Of a DNA stretch of 42,204 nucleotides, positions 8,309 to 16,086 are shown one piece after another. Position numbers and translations under genes: made by a program. Within the stretch, counting starts at the first letter, position 1; each line of letters begins with the position of its first letter. The DNA lies in NCBI GenBank assembly GCA_021803245.1, contig JAJZLT010000018.1, positions 1-42,204 of the forward strand, in the 5' to 3' direction. The notes beneath the pieces were generated by a model. It was not told the DNA's origin. It ran no database searches and saw nothing but the letters and a program-made list of their open reading frames with translations. The stretch comes from Microcaldota archaeon. Its GTDB lineage: Archaea > Micrarchaeota > Micrarchaeia > Micrarchaeales > CABMGC01.

Positions 8309-8334
8309 CATAGGCAGACACCCTGGCGCCTATG
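8309..8334. promoter_or_regulatory. inverted repeat next to the TATA box of the 8384 gene
   Basis: CATAGGC at 8309-8315 and GCCTATG at 8328-8334 form a perfect 7-bp inverted repeat with a 12-bp spacer. It directly abuts the TATA box (tataaaaatatattta, 8335-8350) of the downstream secreted-protein gene and lies within the divergent region shared with uL30. The position fits an operator or an activator site just upstream of the BRE; this is an inference. Confidence 0.3.
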
Positions 8335-8383
8335 TATAAAAATATATTTAAATAGAGCCTTACAATCTATATTAGGGGTCAAT

Positions 8384-9184
8384 TTGAAAGGCATCTCCGC
8401 TTTCGTTCTTGTGTTTTCTGCATGGGCCATGTTTGCAGTTTCCCATGCATATTACAACGTCACCTACGTAAACGTTACCGTCTCGCTTAACAGCAACCAG
8501 AGTGCGCATGTGGTAGAGAACTATGACCTGTACATAAGCAATACTTCCATAAACCAGTATGTGCAGACCAGAAGTGCCATAGATCTTACCCTTAACTATT
8601 GGCAGAACATGATAGGCACCACTAATCTAAGAGAACATCTCACTTCTCCAAACAGCAGCATATATGGCTTTAAGTTCCTGCCTGGTCCTTTCGTGCCGTC
8701 CAAAAACGGAAATGGCGGCTACGCTTTGCTGACCATGGATTATTACATAAACAACGCGACATCCGTACGTGACATTGCACCCAGAAAATTTGAATATACA
8801 TTCAATGACAGTGTACTTGATTTCAACCATACCGGCTCGGGAGAAATCCTCCAATACGACACAAGGCTTAATATAATAATACCCGGAGATTCGTATGCGG
8901 TTTCAGTATATCCATTGCCGGACATGCCTGCGCCGAACTTCTTGGGCAATTACTCGAATGTTACTGAGTTCTCGTGGTTTCAGGGAGAGCCGCTTACGGA
9001 TTTCTCTTTTAGCTACATTACTACTGAATCGATGGAAGCGGAGGTTTTGAATTATTTTACAAATTTATATAGGGACTACACCACACCTATTTACTCCTTC
9101 GGCATACTTGTGTTAATAGCCATGATACTTTATGCCTATATAAAATCTTCTGAAATAATGCGTGGTGGCAGGAAGAGAAAATGA
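8384..9184 (+). CDS. secreted, C-terminally anchored hypothetical protein
   Basis: 266 aa. The N-terminus has a signal peptide (hydrophobic residues 5-20 ending near 'SHAYY'), then about 210 residues of mostly beta, extracytoplasmic sequence with many N-glycosylation sequons (NVT, NVT, NTS, NSS, NAT, NDS, NHT, NYS, NVT), and one C-terminal membrane helix ('YSFGILVLIAMILYAYI') with a basic stop-transfer tail 'GGRKRK'. It is thus displayed outside the cell. The start is TTG at 8384-8386, preceded by a G-rich Shine-Dalgarno-like 'aggggtc' and a strong TATA box. Family unknown. Confidence 0.75.
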   Translation: MKGISAFVLVFSAWAMFAVSHAYYNVTYVNVTVSLNSNQSAHVVENYDLYISNTSINQYVQTRSAIDLTLNYWQNMIGTTNLREHLTSPNSSIYGFKFLPGPFVPSKNGNGGYALLTMDYYINNATSVRDIAPRKFEYTFNDSVLDFNHTGSGEILQYDTRLNIIIPGDSYAVSVYPLPDMPAPNFLGNYSNVTEFSWFQGEPLTDFSFSYITTESMEAEVLNYFTNLYRDYTTPIYSFGILVLIAMILYAYIKSSEIMRGGRKRK

Positions 9185-9188
9185 GGCT

Positions 9189-11996
9189 TCAGCCTCTTGA
9201 ATGGGTGGAGAGGAAGGCGAGGTATCTGCCTATAACCACAGTAGGTGCAGAAGGCTTTGTTGCTTTTATTAGCTTTTCGATATCCTGCATCGTAATCTGC
9301 GTTTCTTTTGAACTGTCAAGCGCAGCTTCCAGCGCGTTCATCTTTGCCTGGCGGCAGACATTGACTATATCTGCACCGGTATAGCCCTGAGACTCCTCTG
9401 CAAGCTTCTCGAAATCTATCCCGCCCATGATAGGCACTTTAGTAAGATTTATCTCGAAAATCTTTGCCCTCTCCTCCTTATTGGGCGGAGGTGCGAAAAC
9501 TATCTTGTCAAAGCGCCCGGGGCGCAGCATTGCCGGATCTATTGAGTCTGGCCTGTTTGTAGAGCCCACCACGACTATGCCATCTATATCTTTTGCGCTG
9601 TCCATCTCCTGCAGGAACTCGCTTGTCAGCTGAACGCTGAACTCGCTTGCATCCTCCCTGGCAGGTATGATTGAGTCTATCTCGTCTATAAAGATTACCG
9701 CAGGCGCATTCTCCTTGGCCCTGTCGAATGTCTCCTTTAGCGCCGCTGTCGCCTTTTCCAGCCCTTGCTTGCTTAGATCTGTTCCGGATATTCTGATCAT
9801 CCGAAATGAGCCTATTTCATTTGCCACTGCATTCATAAGCATAGTCTTGCCGGTGCCCGGAGGCCCGAAAATCAATATCCCGGATATCCTGCTTATCCCA
9901 TACTTCTTTATCAGCTCAGGATGCAGGAGCGGTATCTCTATCGCTTCCCTTACTGCTTTCTTGACCTCCGCAAGGCCTATCACTTCGCTGAATTTTACGC
10001 CTTCTTCATCTTTTTCCTGTCTTTCAGGATGCATCCTCCTTTCGTAATCAAGCTTGAATCTTTCGTACTCTGCCACGTGAGAAAGCGATGTTGACGGTTT
10101 GGTTGCCTTTATCACTGACAGAACGTCTGCAGTGTTTATCTTAAGCACCTTCACGTTCTTTATTGCTATTTCAGAGACCATCCTTGCTGATTCTGCCATG
10201 ACATTAGCTATGTCCGCGCCTGAAAACCTGCTTGTTGCCTGGGCGAGCTTCTCGTAGTCGAAGGTATTGCTTACCGGGTACTTCTCTGCACATTTCATAA
10301 AGATCTGCTCCCTGCCATGCTCATCTGGCAAAGACATGTATATGACCTTGTCAAAGCGCCCGGGTCTCATTATGCTGGGATCGAGCATCTGCGGCACATT
10401 GGTAGATCCGACTACCACAACACCCTCTATCTTCTGAAATCCGTCCATTTCTGACAGGAGCGTTGAAAGAAGCTGCCTGCTGCTGTCACTTTCCTGCGCA
10501 TCCCTCTTTGCTGCTATCCCGTCTATCTCATCAAAGAATAAGACGCTCGGCGCATGCTTTCTTGCCATCGTAAAGATCTTGGAGAGCGCCTGCGCTGCTT
10601 CGCCAGAATATGGGGAAAGTATGGAGGAGGTCTTAACATAAAAGAATCTGGCTCTTATCTCGTTTGAAAGTGCCCTCATTATCAGGGTCTTGCCGGTGCC
10701 CGGAGGCCCGAAGAGGAGTATGCCCTTTGCAGGCTTGATGTTGTATGCACCGGCGATCTCCCTGTGCTCGATAGGCGCGAGCACAGCATTCCTCAGCTCT
10801 TCCTTGGTTTCTTCGTAATTGCCGATATCATCCAGAGTTTCTCTCGAACCATTCGCCAACTCCTCGAAGGCTTCGCCGAATTTTCCGAGGAAGTCCTGCT
10901 TCATCACCTCCAAGGCCCTTACGACCTTTATGTCGTTGAATTCGAGGGCAAGGATGAATGGCGGAGTAATTATAAAGCTTATCCAGACATTGAAGTCTGA
11001 TGCATATCTAAGGAAGAAAGCCAATGCGAAATAGCTTATAAGTATTATTATCGAGTAGATGCTTGCCTCAGCGCCTTTGTATGCCGACCTGCTCTTTATC
11101 ACATACGAGCTGATTGTAAAGACAACGAAAAGCCAGACAAGCATTTGTACAACTACGGTAAAGATATTAACATAGATTGCTTCTATGAATAGCGAAATGG
11201 AATTGAAGATATATTCGTCGGATTTAAAATTTATGAATTTGCCGCCGATGCTTGCAAGGGCAGAAGGAAATGAATAAAGGGAGGGGGCAGGGCTTGACGG
11301 TTCTAGAAAAGGAAGCGCAGGATTCCCTGCAGCTGCAGCAGAAAAAGAGCTGGTATTGTATATTATTGGGCCATTCAGAGGTATGTTTGTAAGCCCGGAG
11401 AAGGCGCTTGCAAGTATTATGGTCAATGCCGCTACCACCAGGCCCCTCTTGAATCCCACAAAAAGAATTCCGAAGACAAATGTGGGAATCTCTAGTATCA
11501 CTCCGATCGGCGAGAATGGAAGCGAAAAAAGCGCATAGACAAGCGTTATGGTTCTGTAGTGACGATAGCCTGCTATCAATGAAATGGTAATCAGCAGCGT
11601 AAAGATCCATGCCAGTAACGGCGCCTGGTATATGAGCATAGGCAGGGTGGAGAATAAAAGCAGCATGAGGCCGATAAGAGGGTGGAACCGGGATAAGAAA
11701 AAAACAGCTATCAGAATAGGGACAATGACCAGAATAGGGTAGAAAGGAAAGGCAAGTGCAAGACTTGCCAGAGCAAAAACAGAAAGCACAGAATCCGGAA
11801 AATAGTTGTGGTTTACGAAATCTCTCAGGAAGTCCTTGATCCAGTATATGGAGAGCGGCACATGGGTGCGCTCCCTTTTTATTGGCTTATTATACTTTAA
11901 GGCTTGTCCAGCACCTTTAGCCGGCATATCCACGGCTGGTACTTGCCTGGGATTTTTGCTTGATGCCGCATTGGTTTTCTTGTCGCCTCCGGGCAT
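9189..11996 (-). CDS. membrane-embedded tandem AAA ATPase, Cdc48/VAT-like
   Basis: 935 aa. Residues about 70-350 contain eight or more hydrophobic helices in place of the usual Cdc48 N-domain. They are followed by two AAA modules: D1 with Walker A 430-437, Walker B 'VLFFDEID' near 485-492 and 'MRPGRFDK' near 543-550; D2 with Walker A 711-718, Walker B 'VIFIDEID' near 767-774 and 'LRPGRFDK' near 824-831. Both modules look catalytically complete. The enzyme would unfold or extract proteins at the membrane, a role like FtsH or Cdc48 with a built-in anchor, but no protease domain is present. The start ATG follows a TATA element at about 12018-12026. It converges on the 8384 gene with a gap of 4 nt. 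Confidence 0.9.
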   Translation of the reverse strand: MPGGDKKTNAASSKNPRQVPAVDMPAKGAGQALKYNKPIKRERTHVPLSIYWIKDFLRDFVNHNYFPDSVLSVFALASLALAFPFYPILVIVPILIAVFFLSRFHPLIGLMLLLFSTLPMLIYQAPLLAWIFTLLITISLIAGYRHYRTITLVYALFSLPFSPIGVILEIPTFVFGILFVGFKRGLVVAALTIILASAFSGLTNIPLNGPIIYNTSSFSAAAAGNPALPFLEPSSPAPSLYSFPSALASIGGKFINFKSDEYIFNSISLFIEAIYVNIFTVVVQMLVWLFVVFTISSYVIKSRSAYKGAEASIYSIIILISYFALAFFLRYASDFNVWISFIITPPFILALEFNDIKVVRALEVMKQDFLGKFGEAFEELANGSRETLDDIGNYEETKEELRNAVLAPIEHREIAGAYNIKPAKGILLFGPPGTGKTLIMRALSNEIRARFFYVKTSSILSPYSGEAAQALSKIFTMARKHAPSVLFFDEIDGIAAKRDAQESDSSRQLLSTLLSEMDGFQKIEGVVVVGSTNVPQMLDPSIMRPGRFDKVIYMSLPDEHGREQIFMKCAEKYPVSNTFDYEKLAQATSRFSGADIANVMAESARMVSEIAIKNVKVLKINTADVLSVIKATKPSTSLSHVAEYERFKLDYERRMHPERQEKDEEGVKFSEVIGLAEVKKAVREAIEIPLLHPELIKKYGISRISGILIFGPPGTGKTMLMNAVANEIGSFRMIRISGTDLSKQGLEKATAALKETFDRAKENAPAVIFIDEIDSIIPAREDASEFSVQLTSEFLQEMDSAKDIDGIVVVGSTNRPDSIDPAMLRPGRFDKIVFAPPPNKEERAKIFEINLTKVPIMGGIDFEKLAEESQGYTGADIVNVCRQAKMNALEAALDSSKETQITMQDIEKLIKATKPSAPTVVIGRYLAFLSTHSRG

Positions 11997-12051
11997 GCTT
12001 TTATAGCTATGTATAGGTATAAATAATTACCCCACATATAATTCTTACAAA

Positions 12052-12154
12052 CCCGTTGTAGCTCAACGGCAGAGCGGTCGGCTGTAGTCCGTAGTTTCTT
12101 GTTCAATACGAGAAAGAAACCGACAGGCTGGGTGTTCAAATCACCCCAACGGGA
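12052..12154 (+). tRNA. tRNA-Tyr (GUA) with a 31-nt intron
   Basis: Acceptor CCCGTTG (12052-12058) pairs with CAACGGG (12147-12153), followed by A73. The C1-G72 pair is the archaeal tRNA-Tyr identity pair. The D stem (GCTC/GAGC), T arm (GGGTG TTCAAAT CACCC) and anticodon stem (GTCGG 12077-12081 / CCGAC 12120-12124) are complete. The anticodon GTA is at 12084-12086. Bases 12088-12118 are an intron between positions 37 and 38, the canonical archaeal site, and can fold back on itself (TCTTGT/ACGAGA), consistent with a bulge-helix-bulge splicing substrate. CCA is not encoded. A TATA box (tataaataat, 12019-12028) precedes it. Confidence 0.95.
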
Positions 12155-12249
12155 ATACCATTTATAATCGGGATATGCTGTTTCTCGCCATAACGCATTT
12201 ATAATAATCATTATTTATTAGTACTAATGAATTCGGATAAAGGGAATAT

Positions 12250-12948
12250 ATGTCGGGGAATAAGGTAATAGTAATAACCGGTGCAAGTGATGGAATAGGC
12301 AGGGCCATAGCCAGAAAGCTTGCGCGTGGGGATTGCACCTTGATTCTGGTTTCGAAAAACGAGGAGAAACTGAATGACGTTTCCTCGGAGATCAAAAATT
12401 CGCGATATTTTATCTGCGATATTACGGACAACGAACGTGTAAAAGACATAATTGCAAAAGTAGAGAAAGTGTATGGCCGGATCGACGTACTTGTAAACAA
12501 TGCAGGAATGTGGATAGAAGGGGAATTAGATGCTAATAATCCGGAACAGATCAGAAAAACACTGGAAACCAATTTACTTGGGCAGATATATGTAACAAAA
12601 GCGATTGTGCCGCTGATGAAAAAGCAGAAATATGGAATTATAGTCAACATAATCTCACATTCAGCGAAACATGCGAAGGCCGAAAGGAGCGTATATGATG
12701 CAACTAAGTTTGGCTTTGACGGTTTCACTAAGTCCCTGCAGGAGGAGTTGCACAGATACAATATACGCGTAAGCGGGATTTATCCTGCGAAAGTAAAGAC
12801 AAACCTCTTTTCAAAGGCAGGCGTAGATAAGAGCATGGATGGTGCCATTGAAGCCGATGACGTGGCAAACGTGGTGGAGTTCATTCTCTCGCAGCCAGAT
12901 AGCATAGAGATACCAGAGATAGGAATAAGGAGTATCTTATATAGATAG
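12250..12948 (+). CDS. short-chain dehydrogenase/reductase
   Basis: 232 aa classical SDR with a Rossmann fold. The dinucleotide loop 'TGASDGIG' is at residues 10-17, 'NNAG' at 83-86, and the catalytic Ser (in 'IISHSAK'), Tyr149 and Lys153 ('YDATK') are present. It is an NAD(P)-dependent oxidoreductase of unknown substrate. A TATA box (attatttatt) lies near 12208-12217 and a short purine stretch 'aaaggga' precedes the ATG. The stop is 5 nt from the TrmJ-like gene, so the two form an operon. Confidence 0.9.
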   Translation: MSGNKVIVITGASDGIGRAIARKLARGDCTLILVSKNEEKLNDVSSEIKNSRYFICDITDNERVKDIIAKVEKVYGRIDVLVNNAGMWIEGELDANNPEQIRKTLETNLLGQIYVTKAIVPLMKKQKYGIIVNIISHSAKHAKAERSVYDATKFGFDGFTKSLQEELHRYNIRVSGIYPAKVKTNLFSKAGVDKSMDGAIEADDVANVVEFILSQPDSIEIPEIGIRSILYR

Positions 12949-12953
12949 ATTGC

Positions 12954-13631
12954 ATGAGGATCAAGGTCATAATAGTCTCGCCCAAATATCAGTTAAATAT
13001 AGGGTACATTGCACGCGTCTCTAAGAATTTTGGGGTAAAGCAGTTGTGCTTTGTCAGACCACGTGCAAATGTAAAGGGAAACAAATCGGTTATGTATGCA
13101 AAACATGCAAGAGATCTGCTTGAAAGTGCAATGATCTACAACGATTTCGATAGTGCTATCGATGATTGTGAGGTAGTTGTAGGCACAACCGGCTTATGGA
13201 GGCGCGGGTACCATTCCGGAAAAATAGGAGTTGCAGAGAGGGTTCTTAGGCAGATAAATACCGGAAAAACCGGCACTCTGGGCGTAGTGATAGGGAGGGA
13301 TGACAAAGGGCTCACTAATGAAGAAATAGAAAAGTGCGATAAACTTGCATTTATACCTACCAGCCCGGAATATCCTGTGCTAAATATTTCCCACGCACTT
13401 TCGATAATTTTATACATCCTTAAAGGAAAGGGATTGAATATGTATGAAACCGCTGAGCCTGAAAAAGCGCAGAAAACAGAAATAGAGATACTTTTCAACT
13501 CTTTTGAACGCATGATTGACGTTAAAAAGATAAGGAATAAGGCCATGGTGCTTGATACATTCAAGAAGATGGTAAGGCGTTCAGGCCTTAACAGGCGTGA
13601 GATCCATGCGCTTCTTGTCGGAATTAAATAA
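12954..13631 (+). CDS. SPOUT tRNA methyltransferase, TrmJ-like
   Basis: 225 aa. The trefoil-knot (SpoU/TrmH) methyltransferase motifs are in order: 'LNIGYIARVSKNFG' with the conserved Asn and Arg, 'VVIGRDDKGLTNEEI', and 'YPVLNISHALSIILY'. Among SPOUT enzymes the N-terminal catalytic domain plus a short helical C-terminal extension fits TrmJ, which 2'-O-methylates position 32 of tRNAs using S-adenosylmethionine. It acts as a cytoplasmic dimer. It is co-transcribed with the upstream SDR. Confidence 0.85.
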   Translation: MRIKVIIVSPKYQLNIGYIARVSKNFGVKQLCFVRPRANVKGNKSVMYAKHARDLLESAMIYNDFDSAIDDCEVVVGTTGLWRRGYHSGKIGVAERVLRQINTGKTGTLGVVIGRDDKGLTNEEIEKCDKLAFIPTSPEYPVLNISHALSIILYILKGKGLNMYETAEPEKAQKTEIEILFNSFERMIDVKKIRNKAMVLDTFKKMVRRSGLNRREIHALLVGIK

Positions 13632-13716
13632 CTGAAAATATTATGTACGCTTTTAATGAAGCTGAAGGGAGGTGCACTTTACACTGAATGTCAATGACTG
13701 CCCGTTGGGCTGCAGA

Positions 13717-15120
13717 TTATTTCAGATTAAGCAGCAGAAAAGGCAGCACACCTAAGATTATTGACATTATCATAAGAAAAGTGCCCGAATAGATTACGCT
13801 GTTCGCGAGCTCCTTATATGGCTTGGTGTATTTTTCGCCCTGGAAGATGCGTTCGTAAAGCCAGAAAAGCAGCGCACCCATCAGGAACACTCCTGCAAGA
13901 GGCACTAACCCCACCACCCTGAAGGCTTTGAATGCGCCAGTAAATGTAAGCAGATCAGCTATAAAACCAGATGTTAGGGGAAGCCCTACGGCTGCCATGG
14001 CGCCCAGGATGAATAGGTACGATATGCCTGGAAATTTATTAAGCACGCCTTTTATCTTATTTATTTCCAGAGTGCCGTAGAGCTCATCAAGTGTTCCGGC
14101 TATTAAGAAGAGCATAGAAATTGCAAGCGCATGGCTGAGCATGAAATAGAGCGCACCTTCTATCCCGAGACTATTGGAAGCTGCTGCTCCAACAGCAACT
14201 ATGCCCATATCAGTTATGCTTGTGTATGCTATTGCCCTTTTCAGGTTCGTCTGCCTGAGCGCTACGAGTGCCGCGTAGATGGAAGAGAATGCAAATACCA
14301 TCGCTATATAAATGGCGTAATGAGCAGCTATTGGAAGTATCAGGAAAGTGAGTATGAGGCCGTATCCGCCAAATTTCAGCAGTACTCCGGCAAGTATCAT
14401 GCTTCCGGTTGTCGGTGCTTCGGTATGCGCATCCGGAAGCCAGCTGTGGAGAGGGAAGATCGGCATCTTTATCATGAAAGAAACCATGAAAAGGGCAAGC
14501 ACCAGAAGTTGGCTTGCTGCAGGGATAGCAGAGCCGTTCGCAATTAGCGTTTGTATATCAAAGGTGTGTGGCGTGATGCTTGTGTAAAGCACCATCATTC
14601 CAATAAGCAAAAGAAGACTTGATACAAGGGAATAGAGGATAAACTTAAATGCAGCATATCGCCTGTCATAGCCCCCATATAGGTAGATTATAAAGAACAT
14701 CATTACTTCGCTTATCTCCCAGAAGACAAAAAGGAAAAAGAAGCTCGACGACGTGAAAACTGCTAAAGATGCCCCTTCGGCTATGGCGAAGATGATATTA
14801 TACTTCCTCTCCCCGGTTCCTATTGAGTATGCGCCCACCATTGAAGCTGCAAAGAAGACTGTTGCTGTCATAAGGAGCAGAATAAGATTGATCTGACCCC
14901 CTACAAGGCCGAAGCTGAGGCCGAGATAGCTTATGTAAGATACGCTGATGTTTAGGTTGTAGTTTCCGTATGCTAGGTAAAGCGCCAGTATTGTCAGCGC
15001 AAAGATCAGAGCTGATGTAAGTATCGATATAGAATGCAGTGCCTTGTCCCTTGCTGCTATTAGCGGAAGTATGGAGATAAAGGGTATTAATATAATCAGT
15101 AACAGGAGTGGAAACATCAA
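13717..15120 (-). CDS. NuoM/MrpD-like proton-translocating membrane subunit
   Basis: 467 aa with about 14 membrane helices. Diagnostic antiporter-type residues are visible: the membrane Glu in 'LFVFWEISEVMMFF', the Lys in 'FMIKMPIFPLHSWLPDAHTEAPT', and the later 'LKRAIAYTSITDMG' and 'ALYFMLSHALAIS'. In complex I (NuoM) or Mrp antiporters such subunits move protons or Na+ across the cytoplasmic membrane. No other Nuo, Mrp or hydrogenase subunit is next to it, so it is either separated from its complex or acts in a reduced one. The choice between NuoM and MrpD cannot be made from this window. Confidence 0.85.
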   Translation of the reverse strand: MMFPLLLLIILIPFISILPLIAARDKALHSISILTSALIFALTILALYLAYGNYNLNISVSYISYLGLSFGLVGGQINLILLLMTATVFFAASMVGAYSIGTGERKYNIIFAIAEGASLAVFTSSSFFFLFVFWEISEVMMFFIIYLYGGYDRRYAAFKFILYSLVSSLLLLIGMMVLYTSITPHTFDIQTLIANGSAIPAASQLLVLALFMVSFMIKMPIFPLHSWLPDAHTEAPTTGSMILAGVLLKFGGYGLILTFLILPIAAHYAIYIAMVFAFSSIYAALVALRQTNLKRAIAYTSITDMGIVAVGAAASNSLGIEGALYFMLSHALAISMLFLIAGTLDELYGTLEINKIKGVLNKFPGISYLFILGAMAAVGLPLTSGFIADLLTFTGAFKAFRVVGLVPLAGVFLMGALLFWLYERIFQGEKYTKPYKELANSVIYSGTFLMIMSIILGVLPFLLLNLK

Positions 15121-15199
15121 TTCACACCAGATTTCACACTCTAACCTATGATATGAAATATTAAAAGTTTAGTGGTAAAGCAATAAAACATGGAATGGA

Positions 15200-15985
15200 C
15201 TACCTTAGTACTCTGACCAGGGCTATATCTTTGTCAGGATCCATGCGGTCTTTTATGAATTGCTGCTTCCTGAGAGATTTCATATCATCAGCCACCGCCT
15301 CCGCAGATTCTGCGTTAACTGCAACAAAGCTTATCCGTCTGGCTCCCAGAATAACTACTGCTGCAAACGTATCCGGCAGTATCTCTTTGAGAGTGGCAGC
15401 CTGTACTATATAAGTATTGAAATCGGGCGCTTTTGCTGCCTGCATCATCTCAGCATACTTGACATCAGAAGGCCTGGCTATTATCAGTTCATGTTCACCG
15501 CTGAGATGTTCCGGCACTTTGAGCGAAGAGATCTTTACAAAATCAGGTAAGACTGAAATGCTCCCTGATCCCGGCAGGCTTGCGTATATCCTGTCTATCT
15601 GCAGGCCTGGATTCTTTGACTCAAGCTCATTTCTTGTACTGAATGACAGCGATTTGTAGCCCTCGACCACGCTGCTCTTTATGATATCGTCAAAAATTTT
15701 GCCCTCCTTTAGCGCAGAGTATGCTATGCTGCATGCTCCGCAGTCGCTATGGGCCACAACCACTATCTCAATTTTTCTATCTCCGTCTTTATACTTGTTT
15801 ACCAGCCCGGAGATTGTAGCGGTTAGCCTCGAAGCGTCAGGGCCTGCATTCCTGATGAATAGTGTGCTGCCATCGTTATATGTACGGTCTAAATAATCTG
15901 ATAAGCGCCGGTCCATGCACGCCACCACTATCCTTGCAGGCTTCGGCTGCGATGCGTTTCCATGCTCTGCTAATGCAACAACCAA
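15200..15985 (-). CDS. beta-carbonic-anhydrase-like protein with C-terminal extension
   Basis: 261 aa. The first half carries the beta-class pattern: 'CMDRR' (zinc Cys23 with the Asp25/Arg27 dyad), 'FIRNAG', and 'VVVAHSDCGAC' (zinc His79 and Cys82). Family enzymes interconvert CO2 and bicarbonate. The last ~120 residues after 'IDRIYASLPG' are an extra region I do not recognise. The start is TTG at 15983-15985, chosen because a Shine-Dalgarno 'gaggtg' lies 5 nt upstream and there is no other start before the catalytic Cys. It is transcribed separately from NuoM. Confidence 0.75.
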   Translation of the reverse strand: MVVALAEHGNASQPKPARIVVACMDRRLSDYLDRTYNDGSTLFIRNAGPDASRLTATISGLVNKYKDGDRKIEIVVVAHSDCGACSIAYSALKEGKIFDDIIKSSVVEGYKSLSFSTRNELESKNPGLQIDRIYASLPGSGSISVLPDFVKISSLKVPEHLSGEHELIIARPSDVKYAEMMQAAKAPDFNTYIVQAATLKEILPDTFAAVVILGARRISFVAVNAESAEAVADDMKSLRKQQFIKDRMDPDKDIALVRVLR

Positions 15986-16086
15986 TTTAACACCTCTAGA
16001 TAAGCATAGGTTAGAATGAATGAATAAATGTGTATCGATTAAGATATTTAATATTTATGCATGGAAATTTATGCTTCTTTGGGATA

